DNA of 64,000 nucleotides from Polyangium mundeleinium (GTDB taxonomy: Bacteria > Myxococcota_A > Polyangia > Polyangiales > Polyangiaceae). The stretch lies in the NCBI RefSeq assembly GCF_028369105.1, contig NZ_JAQNDO010000001.1, forward strand, positions 4,680,501-4,744,500, in the 5' to 3' direction. Within the stretch, counting starts at the first letter, position 1; each line of letters opens with the position of its first letter. The translations under genes and the position numbers were made by a program. The notes under the pieces are model-generated. The model searched no databases. It saw only the letters and a list, made by a program, of their open reading frames with translations, and was not told the origin of the DNA. Below are positions 37,901 through 44,674 of this stretch, in pieces.

Positions 37901-40228
37901 CTCGATCAGGAGCAGATGAACACCGAGGCGCCGCGCCAGCGCGCCAAGCTCCTCGTGGAGCTCGGCAGGCTGCGCGACGATCGGCTCGGCGAGCACGATC
38001 TCGCGGTGCAAGCGTACGAACTCGCGCTCCAGAGCGACGGCGACAACGAGGACGCGGCGATGCCCTTGCTCGCGGAGTACGTGAGCAACGAGAAGTGGGC
38101 GAAGGCGGAGCCGCTCGGCGAGATGCTCGTCCGGAAGTCGGGCAAGCGCGAGAAGTCCGAGCAGCACCGGCTGCAGAACACGTTCGGCAAGGTGCTCGTC
38201 GCGATCGGGAAGAACGAGCAGGCGCTCAAGGCGTACCAGGCTGCCTACGCGATCGACATGACGAACCGCGAGACCATTGAGGGCCTCGCCGACGTCTGCT
38301 TCCGCTTGGGTGACTGGGCCGGCGCGCTGACGAACTACCAGAAGGTCCTCGGGACGACGGACGAGGCCGAGACCGAGGCGCGCGCGAACGTCTACTACAA
38401 GCTCGGCCTCATCAAGCAGAACCAGGGCCAGGCGAAGCAGGCGATCAACAACTTCGAGAAGGCTCTCGGCGTGGAGCCGGCCCACCGGCCGACGCTCGAC
38501 GCGCTCGTCGGCGTCTACGACGGGCTGAAGGACTGGAAGCAGGTCGCGCACTACAAGCGCCAGATCCTCGACAACATCATCGACGGCGCCGAGCGCTTCA
38601 AGCTCCTCGGCGAGATCGCCGATACGTGGGAGAAGGATCAGAACCCGACGAAGTCCGTCGAGGCGCTCGAAGAGGCGCTCGATCTGGAGCCGCAGAACCA
38701 CGTTCTGCTGCACCGGATGCTCACGCTGTACCAGAAGGTTGGTCAGTGGGAGCAGATGGTGGACACGCTCCAGCGCATCGCGGACCTCGAGACGCAGCCC
38801 GGTCGCAAGTCGCGCTACTTCTTCACGATGGCGCAGATCTACCGCGACAAGCTCGAGGAGCTCCCGCGCGCGGTGGACCTGTTCAACGACGCACTGGATC
38901 TCGATCCGGCGTTCCTCGACGCGTTCGAGCGCATCAACAAGATCCTCACGTCGCAGAGGGACTGGAAGCAGCTCGAGCGCGCCTACAGGAAGATGCTGCA
39001 CCGCGTGGCGGGCAAGGGGAACATCGACCTCGAGTTCACCCTCTGGCACGCGCTCGGTCTCATCTACCGCGACCGGCTCGAGGACGTGAACGCAGCGGTC
39101 GAGACCTTCAAGATCGCCGCGCGTCTCAAGCCGGAGGACGTGCAGGAGCACCAGATCCTGGCGCAGCTCTACACGGGCCTCGGGAACACGGAGGACGCGA
39201 TCTCCGAGTACCAGTCGCTCGTGAAGATCGACGCGACGAACGCCGACTCCTACCACGAGCTCTACCGGCTCTACGTGGAGCAGAAGTCGTACGATCCGGC
39301 GTGGTGCACGGCGGCGGCGCTCGCGTTCATCCGCAAGGCCGACGAGGACGAGCAGCGCTTCTTCGAGGACTACCGTCCGCAGGGGATGTTGCAGGTCAAG
39401 AACCGGCTCGACAACGAGCAGTGGCTCCGGAACCTCTTCCACGAGGAAGAGAACCTCTACATCGGCAAGATCTTCGAGATGATCGCCTCCGCGGCGCTCA
39501 AGGCGAAGATCGCGACGCTGGAGGCGAAGAAGGAGAAGCCGGTCCTTGATCCGCGGTTCCGCCAGGATCCGGCCACGTCGACCGTCACGTTCGCCCGTAC
39601 GTTCGGTTGGGCCTCGCAGGTGCTCGGGATCCCGTGCCCGGCGCTGTACGTGCGCAGCGACGTGCCGGGTGCCCTCGTCGCCGTTCCGGCCGAGCCGCCC
39701 TCGTCGGTTGCGGGTCAAACGGTTTTGACTGGGTTCTCGCCGCAGGAGCTGACGTTCATCATCGGCAAGCACCTCGCGATGTATCGCGGCGAGCACTACA
39801 TCAAGACGCTGTTCCCGACGGTCACCGAGCTGACGGTGCTCCTCTTCGCGGCGATCAAGCTCGTCCAGCCGGACGCGCCTTCGCCGGCGGACATCGACAA
39901 GCAGGTGCTGGCGACGGCGCAGACGATCCGTCAGTTCATGCAGCCGATGCAGATCGAAGGTCTGCGGATGGTCGTGAAGAAGTTCGTGGCGGACGGGGCA
40001 AAGGCGAACCTGAAGCGGTGGTCGCAGTGCGTGGACATCACGGCGAACCGCGCGGGGTACCTGCTCTGCGGCGACCTCGAGATCGCGAAGAAGATCATCG
40101 CGGCCGAGCCGCAGCAGCCGGGTGATCTGCCGCCGCAGGAGAAGCTGAAGGAGCTGCTCCTGTTCTCGGTGTCGGATCAGTACTTCGCGCTGCGGCAGCA
40201 GCTCGGCATCGCGATCGGCGGCGAGTAA
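28940..40228 (+). CDS. gltI: Giant TPR gliding motility protein GltI (AgmK)
   Basis: 3,762 residues, close to the size I recall for M. xanthus AgmK/GltI. GAGGAA precedes ATG 28940. No signal peptide or transmembrane helix, so it is probably cytoplasmic. After about 370 residues of TPR-like helices there is a Pro/Ala/Val linker with 15-bp DNA repeats, then some 3,100 residues of degenerate TPRs in a repeating W/L...A...Y..VLE.DP...A..AL..LY pattern. The last 300 residues are different: ELTFIIGKHLAMYRGEH and CVDITANRAGYLLCGD match the M48 metallopeptidase core with HExxH and ExxxD destroyed. GltI is expected to be a large scaffold on the cytoplasmic side of the gliding machine. Confidence 0.9.
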   Translation: MDLAQRLKHLESVREWQGLAEELEKGLASEADATAKAGYHLRLGRLLEEKFLQGVKALKHLQDAFKLNSTLTEALRLARLVYWDLGKINMVQRLLELELKGLGDGPEATALLVELGDVYCDIGENEKAVSTYARALGTSGGTSEEARAGLADAQVELESWEAHVAELLQRANDASLDGASRARLFLRAARLARRFAPAEVDDLLAKAYEANPLDRQVAALYEGILVEEERSQTLVDAQRRVLDAMSGRGRAESALRFGTRWATRHQNAELGAKLLEEALAHDPEAEGAFTYLRDLWGAKEGDWERVAVLAEKIASDGGNGSPFMLAQAGGIIWQKLGNVMRARPWFEKLSQVAPQHPTLLAFETQIGERLGAATSVPAASVPAASVPAASVPAVSEPAPSAAAPEVETEVSTEVVEEEDAVDWAKIEELKAKAQKQEQAKRFNEYVKTLVELAEAVPDAADKISYYLQAAELYTGKFSNAAEAVKCFEAILVIDGENAQAIEYLQQSYEKRRDWEKLIGLNRRKAQMMPPGPSRAEKFLEIAKLATERVKKPEVCVELWDEVLADDPENVEALNALSGLHERSKDWDKLAVVLQKQVEITADFKAKEALLGKLGALYGERLNNDDAAIDAWEQLLTLNPNERKAQEALKKLYLKVARWEDLQRFYEEQGKWDEFIRVLESQEAKETEDKNKISLLMKTAQLWLDQKSKADRAMKAYEKVWTIDAGYLPAAEALIPLYTQANNAKGLAVAIEVKLANDQDADTKLALYREVAGLYEAKLKEPQKAFERFLSAFELAPGDEQCVEDVERVARTTGSWDSLIASYGKTIARADEDVDRDLGIALRLRLGRVLVDEVKRVDDALAQFRAVYDTDSENAAAISALERLYRDTGRFTELLEIYKRKLELAQDTEETKSIRYAIAQLYVNEIKDPGSAITTYNEVLQDDPADAPALEALDTLYREQEQWESYVDVLRRRIELNLGDAITVDLKYRLGSTLEKLGDAHGALDNYREILVLDPANDGARIALEKLLENEELRAEAAGILQEIYETRGDWEKLIQSLEILAAAEADVGTRVNLLRKVARTAAEHLTDLARAFEAQSRALKDDPSNGETRGELEQLAAQAGSWDKLFAVFSEIAGGLSDERLAREYWMRLAGISEKLGKIEDAANGYKRVLEIDPADGEALAAMDALYRRTERWQDLIEVFRRRIALAPEFTDREALFAQMAEVYEEKLSQPGDAIAAYQEVLREDPTSNVALAALDGLFSRQSMWEDLADNLEQQLRYATEDEQQIRLMLRLAALRESKMNLLETAIEGYRQVLEREPANAEALGALERLGKLPEHEVAIAEILEPLYRASGDYMKLIGVHEVQVRRSDDVSRKVELLHQIATLYEDAGGDLNSAFDTYARALGHDPALDTTQQGLDRLARATGRFADLARVLEELAAQQQEPELSSQLYTMSARVYESDIGDIESAIKHYRKVLTIDARNLGAAEALENLFRAADRFEELSQILQQKADILDELGEKKGALFQAASIEEEILQRHDAAIAVYGKILELDPEDLGAIDQLIKLYLGLSRWADLLAVYTKKVDLVGDPEEKKSIYYQMGAVYESELKDVPASIDTYQRVLELDPDDQQALGRLDVLYQQAQNWHELLGVLEHLSRISADPAEQISYNYRIAELYEKHLGDVQRAIELYRDLLQVMPDHEPTLVALEGIKSGGAAAALEAALVLEPIYDTAQQWDKLISVLEVQVAKAEDPYAKVELLHRIARLHEEMLGNHQAAFDTYARAVTFDIANQDSLGNIERLAMYVTRWKDVAALYDQELGKLGEQPDQFVELGLRLAGIFETQLEDVDSAVARYRRVLEVDAENWTAISSLDRLFTMAERWTDLVPVLAREAESSPNPEDALEFKYRLGQVHQLRLNDLAAAIGVYREILNAAPDHTATLEALEGLFAAGVKQLEIGEILEPLYQSSGDWEKLAGVLEAQLTHLTESADRLTMYYRMAEIHEERLVALDGALGVYVRVLKEYPADEKTLEEVERLGGSTDGGWNTLGDAYADVLGLHGDKAVQTNIGTRLARVFEEELRDIEKAEQTYRYVLGVDPLDPKALAELDRIYTGLEQYADLAGILEQRVKVPMEPYEHIELYGRLGQVYEEQLGQVDDAIRAFRRLFDELDLNNEAAIYALERLYGSKGSWTELMGVYERELQITANEGDVRAKMARLLSEPEMLNNIPAAIDMWKQVLDIKGEDTEALFALANLYEREQRWAELCEALERQFDVEPTDEARVAVLLRRAKLYNDKLTRDDLALDDYNRALDIEYANVEALYAIADIWRKRNDPNELVSILHQTVDRAGSVLPAENVVALYRELGTTYQNVLVQAYDAIDAWRKLLAVDPRDFEAMAALENLLRAEERWVEVIDVKMGRAAAYEDGAEKIREYLEVADIWEHQVQDKDKGTPAYEKVLEIESTHDRAYLALEELHSAAHRAEPLIELYLARLDSREDTDEKTDILRKVARVFETELEDRMQAFDALLTAFELDFDNMDTVRYLERMAQATNRWPELVQTVNGWLQALNPERDPLRTIRLCLHLAKWYAEDLGHPEYSQPYYGKVLQIDPNNVDVLRQMANFHKKGGQWQQQGQMLTRALEIAVKDTDRKEILTELGEVLEKNAGDVEQGLSFYKRALDVDAYHLAALEALDRIYTDRGLLPELVDVLTRKGKAQTEASQIAATKLRCAGLYEKDLGQIEKAGQVYREVLEVDAANLLAMRGLERVYNQTHQWPDLVGVLEMQLDVVTTERERIDVLLKIAKIQEEQFLKPDLAAARLEQVVDIDPHHEAALDSLERCYRRLRQWHDLINTYDRHINATIDRQKKIELWSATAKVYAEEVQDFDRAIDAWLNITDLDDKHIPALEALAKLYEKQEDTSRAIDYMTRVADLTPDGKQRVEMYYRIGKQLDEKIGDRIAARDRFEMALDLDPAHLQTLAALRVIAIDSEDWDTAARYLDQEQMNTEAPRQRAKLLVELGRLRDDRLGEHDLAVQAYELALQSDGDNEDAAMPLLAEYVSNEKWAKAEPLGEMLVRKSGKREKSEQHRLQNTFGKVLVAIGKNEQALKAYQAAYAIDMTNRETIEGLADVCFRLGDWAGALTNYQKVLGTTDEAETEARANVYYKLGLIKQNQGQAKQAINNFEKALGVEPAHRPTLDALVGVYDGLKDWKQVAHYKRQILDNIIDGAERFKLLGEIADTWEKDQNPTKSVEALEEALDLEPQNHVLLHRMLTLYQKVGQWEQMVDTLQRIADLETQPGRKSRYFFTMAQIYRDKLEELPRAVDLFNDALDLDPAFLDAFERINKILTSQRDWKQLERAYRKMLHRVAGKGNIDLEFTLWHALGLIYRDRLEDVNAAVETFKIAARLKPEDVQEHQILAQLYTGLGNTEDAISEYQSLVKIDATNADSYHELYRLYVEQKSYDPAWCTAAALAFIRKADEDEQRFFEDYRPQGMLQVKNRLDNEQWLRNLFHEEENLYIGKIFEMIASAALKAKIATLEAKKEKPVLDPRFRQDPATSTVTFARTFGWASQVLGIPCPALYVRSDVPGALVAVPAEPPSSVAGQTVLTGFSPQELTFIIGKHLAMYRGEHYIKTLFPTVTELTVLLFAAIKLVQPDAPSPADIDKQVLATAQTIRQFMQPMQIEGLRMVVKKFVADGAKANLKRWSQCVDITANRAGYLLCGDLEIAKKIIAAEPQQPGDLPPQEKLKELLLFSVSDQYFALRQQLGIAIGGE
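30063..30119 (+). repeat. 15-bp tandem repeat inside gltI
   Basis: About four copies of a GCTTCGGTGCCTGCG-like unit encode a PAASV repeat, forming a flexible linker around residues 375-393 between the first TPR block and the main array. In-frame slippage here would change linker length only. Confidence 0.75.
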
Positions 40229-40254
40229 CCGCTCTCCGCGCGGACAAAAGCGAG

Positions 40255-40289
40255 CCGCCCTCCTCGGAAGGGGAGGGCGGTTTCGTTTT
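40255..40289 (+). terminator. Intrinsic terminator after gltI
   Basis: CCGCCCTCC (40255-40263) pairs with GGAGGGCGG (40272-40280) around an 8-nt loop, followed by TTTCGTTTT. It starts 27 nt after the gltI stop. AAAAG on the 5' side could allow partial function for the convergent kinase gene too. Confidence 0.88.
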
Positions 40290-40291
40290 GT

Positions 40292-40486
40292 GTACCAACG
40301 GCTGCGTGGAGGGGCGCTGGCGGGCCCCTCCCGTTGGTATCGGCCGCACCGAGGTCGATGCACCAAAGGTCCAGGGCTGGCCCTGGTCCGGGTCGAGGGG
40401 TGGACAGCCCCGGGGTTTGGGGCGTGGCTTGGCTTGCCGAGCTACGCCCCATCGTTGACCAGACGGGCCCGGGGTGAAACCCCGGC
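40292..40486. repeat. Array of four hairpins in convergent intergenic region
   Basis: Four stems in about 195 nt. First, TACCAACGG (40293-40301) with CCGTTGGTA (40331-40339), enclosing GAGGGGC/GCCCCTC (40309-40315/40324-40330). Second, CCAGGGC-tg-GCCCTGG (40371-40386). Third, GGGGCGTGGCTTGGC with GCCGAGCTACGCCCC (40419-40433/40436-40450, 13 of 15 paired). Fourth, CCGGGGT-gaa-ACCCCGG (40469-40485). None is followed by a U-run. It lies between gltI and the convergent kinase gene and could be a structured RNA, a transcription barrier or a repeat element. Confidence 0.6.
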
Positions 40487-40505
40487 GCCACGCCGTGGAA
40501 CTCCC

Positions 40506-43500
40506 CTAGCTTTCGGAGGGAGGGAGAGCGAGGACCTGCTCGATGGGCTTCGTGACGCAGCCGTAGGCTTCGGCGGCGGCGAGCAGGCCTGCGTTGTGCG
40601 GGAGGTTCACCAGGAAGGCGTGCGCGTAGGGCGTGCCTTCGAGGCCCTTCAGGCGGCGCTCGAGGTGAGGGACGGCGCGCTCGATCGCGTCGCGGGCGCT
40701 CTTCAGGTCGCCGATGTCGACGTAGGCGTCGTGCAGCGTCAGGTAGATCGAGGCTTCGTTGAGCAGGCTCGGCGCCCCGGATTCGACGAGGCGCGCGGCC
40801 TCGCGGGCGAGCTCGATCGCCTGGTCGGAGTTGCCGAAGCGACGCTCGGCCTCGGCCCAGAAGCCGAGCGCGACGGGCAGGACGTCACGGTTTTGCGAGG
40901 CGCGGTAGGCCTCGGTCGCCGTCTTGAGCAGCGATCGCGCGCGCGGGATGTTGCCCGTGCCGTCCGTGCGCAAGAGCTCGCAGCCGCGGTAGAAGAGCGT
41001 GCCGAGCGTCACGCGATCCTTGTGGAACCAGGCGACGGTCGCTTCGTCGGCGCTCGCGCGGGGCTCGGTGAGGGCCCCGTCGAGGCGGCTGTCGGGGCCG
41101 AACGTCGCGGCCCAGCAGAGCAGGTTCATCTGCGCGTTGCGCACCGTTCCGGGGCTGCCGATCGCGGAGGCCTTCGCGAGGCCCGCCTCGAGCTGGTGCA
41201 GGGCCTCGTGGCGTGCGCCGATCGTGGTCAGGGCGAAGCCGACGTTCGTGATGAGCATGGCCTCGCGCTCTTGCAGGCCTGCGCTCTTCGCGGCGCGGGC
41301 CGCGTTGCGCCGGGCATCGAGCGCTGCCCCGAGCTGGCCCTGCGTCTGCCGCACGACCGCGAGGGCCTGCCAGGCGTCGACGGCGGCCCAGTCGATCGAG
41401 CGGTGCTCGGTGAGGTCGAGCAGGACACGTGTCTCGCGCTCGGCGAGGTCGAGCTGGCCTGCGTAGGCGTAGAGGTTCGCGAGCGACGCCGAGCAGCGCG
41501 CCTCTTCCTCGACGAGGCCGAGCGTCGCGGCGCGATCGCGGCACTGAATGAGGCGGGCTTCGACGTCGAAGCCGGCGCCGAGCACGTAGTCGTACCGGAC
41601 GCGCGCGCCGAGGGAGCGGATCTCGCTCTCCTCGTCGAATACGTTTTCGGCCATCGCGTCGATGGCCTCCTTGCGCTCGGAGGACTTCGCGTCGAGGCGG
41701 CTGTGGGCCTCGTCGAGCAGCACCGCGCGGCCGAATGCGGTGGGTTTGTCCGTCGCGAACATGAGCGCTCGTTCGGCCATCTTCACGGCCTCTCCGAGCG
41801 AGTTCGTGGCGAGGGCGCGCCGCGCGGCGGTCTCCCAGTAGACGGCGGCCTTCTCTTGCTGCGCGCCGAGGTCGAAGTGCTGCGCGACGGTCGCGGCATC
41901 CTCGCCCATGTTGGCGAGCCATTCGGCTGCGGCGGCGTGGATCTGCTTGCGGAGCTCCTCGTTCGCCGAGGCGTAGGCGACGTCGCGGACGAGGGCGTGC
42001 TTGAAGAGGAACTCGCGCGTGCCGGCGAAGCGGCTCGCGCCGTGCTCGACGAGCAGCTCCGCGGCGATGAGCTTTTTCAAGGCGCCGTCCGCGTCCGCGA
42101 CGCCGACGGCGCTGATGCCGGAGTCCCACACGCTCAGGCCGAGGACGCTCATGCGCACGACGGCCTCGCGCGTCGCGTCGTCGAGGGCGTCGAGGCTGAC
42201 CTGGATCGCGGCCTCGATCGTGGCCGCTGTGGTGACGTCCTTGCCCGCGGCGATGACGCGCGCGAGCTCCTCGGCGAAGAGCGGCGAGCCCGCGGCTTGC
42301 TCGGCGACGCGGTTCAGCACGGCCTCGTCCGCACCCTCGCCGATGATGGCGCGGGCGATCTCGCGCGTGGCCTTCTTCGACATCGGGCGCAGGTCGATCC
42401 GCACGTGATCTCGGCCGACGAAACGCTGGCCTTGATCTCGCCAGAAGCCCGGTCGCATGACCATCATCACGAACAGGGGCAGGTTCGTGGCGCGGCCGAG
42501 CAGGTGCTCGATCCAGGAGATGCTCTCGGGGTCCGACCACTGCGCGTCCTCGAAGAGCAGGACACAGGTGCCGCTGGAGGCGGCGCCGAGGGCGAGCTCG
42601 GTCATCGAGAGGTAAAGCGAGTCGCGGGCGCCGCGCGGATCGAGGCCGTCGTCGAAGGGCTGGTTCGCGAGCAGGCGCGAGAGCAAGGTGCTGTCGCCGC
42701 TCCGGAGCTTGCGTACGCGTAGAGCTTGCTCGACCTGTTCGAGGCTCGCGCCTTTCGGAAGGCCGAGCATGGCGCGGAGGGCGTCGGTGGCGACGCCGAG
42801 GGCCTGGGCGCGGCCGAAGGATTCGCAACGCACGCGCACGAGCAGCGGGGGTTCGTCGCGCGTCGTGATGCGGTTGACGAACTCGCGGCCGAGGCGGCTC
42901 TTGCCGATGCCGGGTGGGCCCGAGATCGTGACGATGATCGGCGTGCGATCGTCGACGCAGCGCTCGTACTGCGCGAGCGCGTTGATGAGCTCGGCTTCGC
43001 GGCCGATGAACTGCTCGGTCTTGCGGCCCTCGGGCTTGGCGCGGGCGCCGACCTTGAAATGGCCGCCCGGGACCGGGTCGAACTGGAAGAAGCCCTTGTC
43101 GAGGTCCTTCGTCGTGCCGTCGCAGAGCAGGTTTGCCTCGCCCGCCTTCCGGGCGAGGGCGCTCGCGCGATCGACGACGTCGCCCGCGGATTTGACGCGA
43201 TCGAGCCGCGTGCGGCCCGTGGAGACGCCCACGCACGCGCCGAGCTCAGCGAGCCAGCGGCCGAGATCGAGGGCGTTCGTGGCCTCGTCGCCGTGCGACT
43301 GGCGCATGCCGAGGTGCGCGACGATCGAGTCGGTGCCGAGGGGCAGGGCGTCGGCGCCGCGCTCGCGCAGTCGTTCGAGGAGCTGAAGGCGTTGCTCCTT
43401 GCGCGAGCCGACCTGCAGCGCGACGAGCGTCGTGACGAGCCGCGTGTTCATGGGCGGCGGCTCGGTCGACGTGGCGAGCGCGCGCGCGACCTCGGGGACG

Positions 43501-44444
43501 GATGGATCACGGCAGAGCGCGTCGAGCTCGAGCGCGACCTCGCGCGACGACGTCGGGCGGTGCTCGCGCTCCGACATGAGCATGCGCGCGACGAGCTCGT
43601 CGAGAGCCTCAGGGACGTCGAGGAGCAGCTCGCTCAAGCGGGGCGCGGGCGTCGTGGCGAGCAGCGCGATCGTGGCGATCGAGTTCGATCCGATGTGCGG
43701 GGGCCTTCCCGTGAGCAGCTCGAAGAGCGTCGCGCCGAGCGAGTAGATGTCGCTGCGCGCGTCGGCGATGGCGTCGCCGCGGGCCTGCTCGGGGGCCATG
43801 TACGCGGGGGTGCCGACGAAGATGTCGTTGCCGGTCAGGCGCATGTCGCGCGAGGTCGCGACGCCGAAATCGACGAGCTTCGAGGTGAGCTGCTCGGGGG
43901 AAGGCTCGCCTTCGTCGCGGGTCCTGCGCGTCGTGCGCGTGGAGACGGGGGGCGAGTCGGGATCGGGGAAGCGGCTCGACAGGACGAAGATGTTCGAGGG
44001 CTTGATGTCGCGGTGGACGACGCCGGCGTCGTGAGCGGCGGCGAGCGCGAAGGCGACCTGACGCGCGATGTCGAGGGCCTGGCGCATCGTGAGCGCGGCG
44101 CGGAGCTGGCGCGTGAGCAGGTCCTCGCCTTCGAGCCACTCCATGGCGATGAAGGGCGTGCCCTCGTCGAACTTGCGGCCGAGCGCGGCGGTGTAACTCG
44201 AGTCGAGGGCGCCGTAGGCCACGACCTGGACGATCCCTGGATGATCGAGCTCGCTCAGGAGCTTGCCTTCTTGCAGGAGGCGGGTGCGCTCGCCGGGATC
44301 GGACTCGCCTGCGGCGATGATCTTCAGGGCGACGCGCCGCTGGGAGACCGTGTCGAACGCGCGGAACACGATGCCGACGGCGCCACGTCCGACCTCGCGC
44401 TCGACCTGAAATCGCCCGGCGATGAGCTGCTGGGTGCGTGCCAT
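40506..44444 (-). CDS. Serine/threonine kinase fused to cyclase-like domain, AAA ATPase and TPR region
   Basis: 1,312 residues from ATG 44444-44442. Kinase domain at about 10-310 with VGRGAVG, ATP Lys41 in VALK, HRDIKPSN at 144-151, DFG at 192-194 and MAPEQ; about 35 residues rich in Pro/Arg/Thr are inserted between the catalytic loop and DFG. Residues about 333-452 resemble a degenerate class III nucleotide cyclase (LGTDSIVAHLG, ACVGVSTGRT, GDVVDRASALARKAGEANLL). An AAA/STAND-type ATPase follows with Walker A GPPGIGKSR at 509-517 and Walker B-like CVLLFEDAQW, and then about 500 residues of TPR-like helices. This is the PknK-like stress/signal kinase layout common in myxobacteria. It is divergent from the three unknown genes. 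Confidence 0.9.
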   Translation of the reverse strand: MARTQQLIAGRFQVEREVGRGAVGIVFRAFDTVSQRRVALKIIAAGESDPGERTRLLQEGKLLSELDHPGIVQVVAYGALDSSYTAALGRKFDEGTPFIAMEWLEGEDLLTRQLRAALTMRQALDIARQVAFALAAAHDAGVVHRDIKPSNIFVLSSRFPDPDSPPVSTRTTRRTRDEGEPSPEQLTSKLVDFGVATSRDMRLTGNDIFVGTPAYMAPEQARGDAIADARSDIYSLGATLFELLTGRPPHIGSNSIATIALLATTPAPRLSELLLDVPEALDELVARMLMSEREHRPTSSREVALELDALCRDPSVPEVARALATSTEPPPMNTRLVTTLVALQVGSRKEQRLQLLERLRERGADALPLGTDSIVAHLGMRQSHGDEATNALDLGRWLAELGACVGVSTGRTRLDRVKSAGDVVDRASALARKAGEANLLCDGTTKDLDKGFFQFDPVPGGHFKVGARAKPEGRKTEQFIGREAELINALAQYERCVDDRTPIIVTISGPPGIGKSRLGREFVNRITTRDEPPLLVRVRCESFGRAQALGVATDALRAMLGLPKGASLEQVEQALRVRKLRSGDSTLLSRLLANQPFDDGLDPRGARDSLYLSMTELALGAASSGTCVLLFEDAQWSDPESISWIEHLLGRATNLPLFVMMVMRPGFWRDQGQRFVGRDHVRIDLRPMSKKATREIARAIIGEGADEAVLNRVAEQAAGSPLFAEELARVIAAGKDVTTAATIEAAIQVSLDALDDATREAVVRMSVLGLSVWDSGISAVGVADADGALKKLIAAELLVEHGASRFAGTREFLFKHALVRDVAYASANEELRKQIHAAAAEWLANMGEDAATVAQHFDLGAQQEKAAVYWETAARRALATNSLGEAVKMAERALMFATDKPTAFGRAVLLDEAHSRLDAKSSERKEAIDAMAENVFDEESEIRSLGARVRYDYVLGAGFDVEARLIQCRDRAATLGLVEEEARCSASLANLYAYAGQLDLAERETRVLLDLTEHRSIDWAAVDAWQALAVVRQTQGQLGAALDARRNAARAAKSAGLQEREAMLITNVGFALTTIGARHEALHQLEAGLAKASAIGSPGTVRNAQMNLLCWAATFGPDSRLDGALTEPRASADEATVAWFHKDRVTLGTLFYRGCELLRTDGTGNIPRARSLLKTATEAYRASQNRDVLPVALGFWAEAERRFGNSDQAIELAREAARLVESGAPSLLNEASIYLTLHDAYVDIGDLKSARDAIERAVPHLERRLKGLEGTPYAHAFLVNLPHNAGLLAAAEAYGCVTKPIEQVLALPPSES

Positions 44445-44674
44445 GCCTTGCTCGGGACTCCCTAATCGCCGGTTGCCGGCCGAGGGTGTACGTAGGCCCG
44501 TGGTACGCGGGCCCGCCCAAGGGTACACAATCGTCGCACGAGCCAAAAGGCGGCAGGTGCACCTGAGAGCGCGCTCGCTTGACGGTCTCGGGCCGAGCCC
44601 CTAGCCTCTCGGCCACGTGCCCGCCGGATTCGGGTGAACCGGCGAGCGCAGGAGACGCGAAGAGGAGCTAGCGC

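Noticed and set aside
28922-40366. Very long minus-strand open frames (1,775 and 1,431 codons) opposite gltI
   Set aside because: They are antisense shadows created by high third-position GC in gltI. Composition is Arg/Leu/Asp-heavy without domains, and the plus strand has clear TPR periodicity.
40290-44465. Plus-strand open frames of 810 and 579 codons opposite the kinase-AAA gene
   Set aside because: Antisense to a gene with full kinase and ATPase motifs; translations are low-complexity Arg/Glu/Ala/Val.
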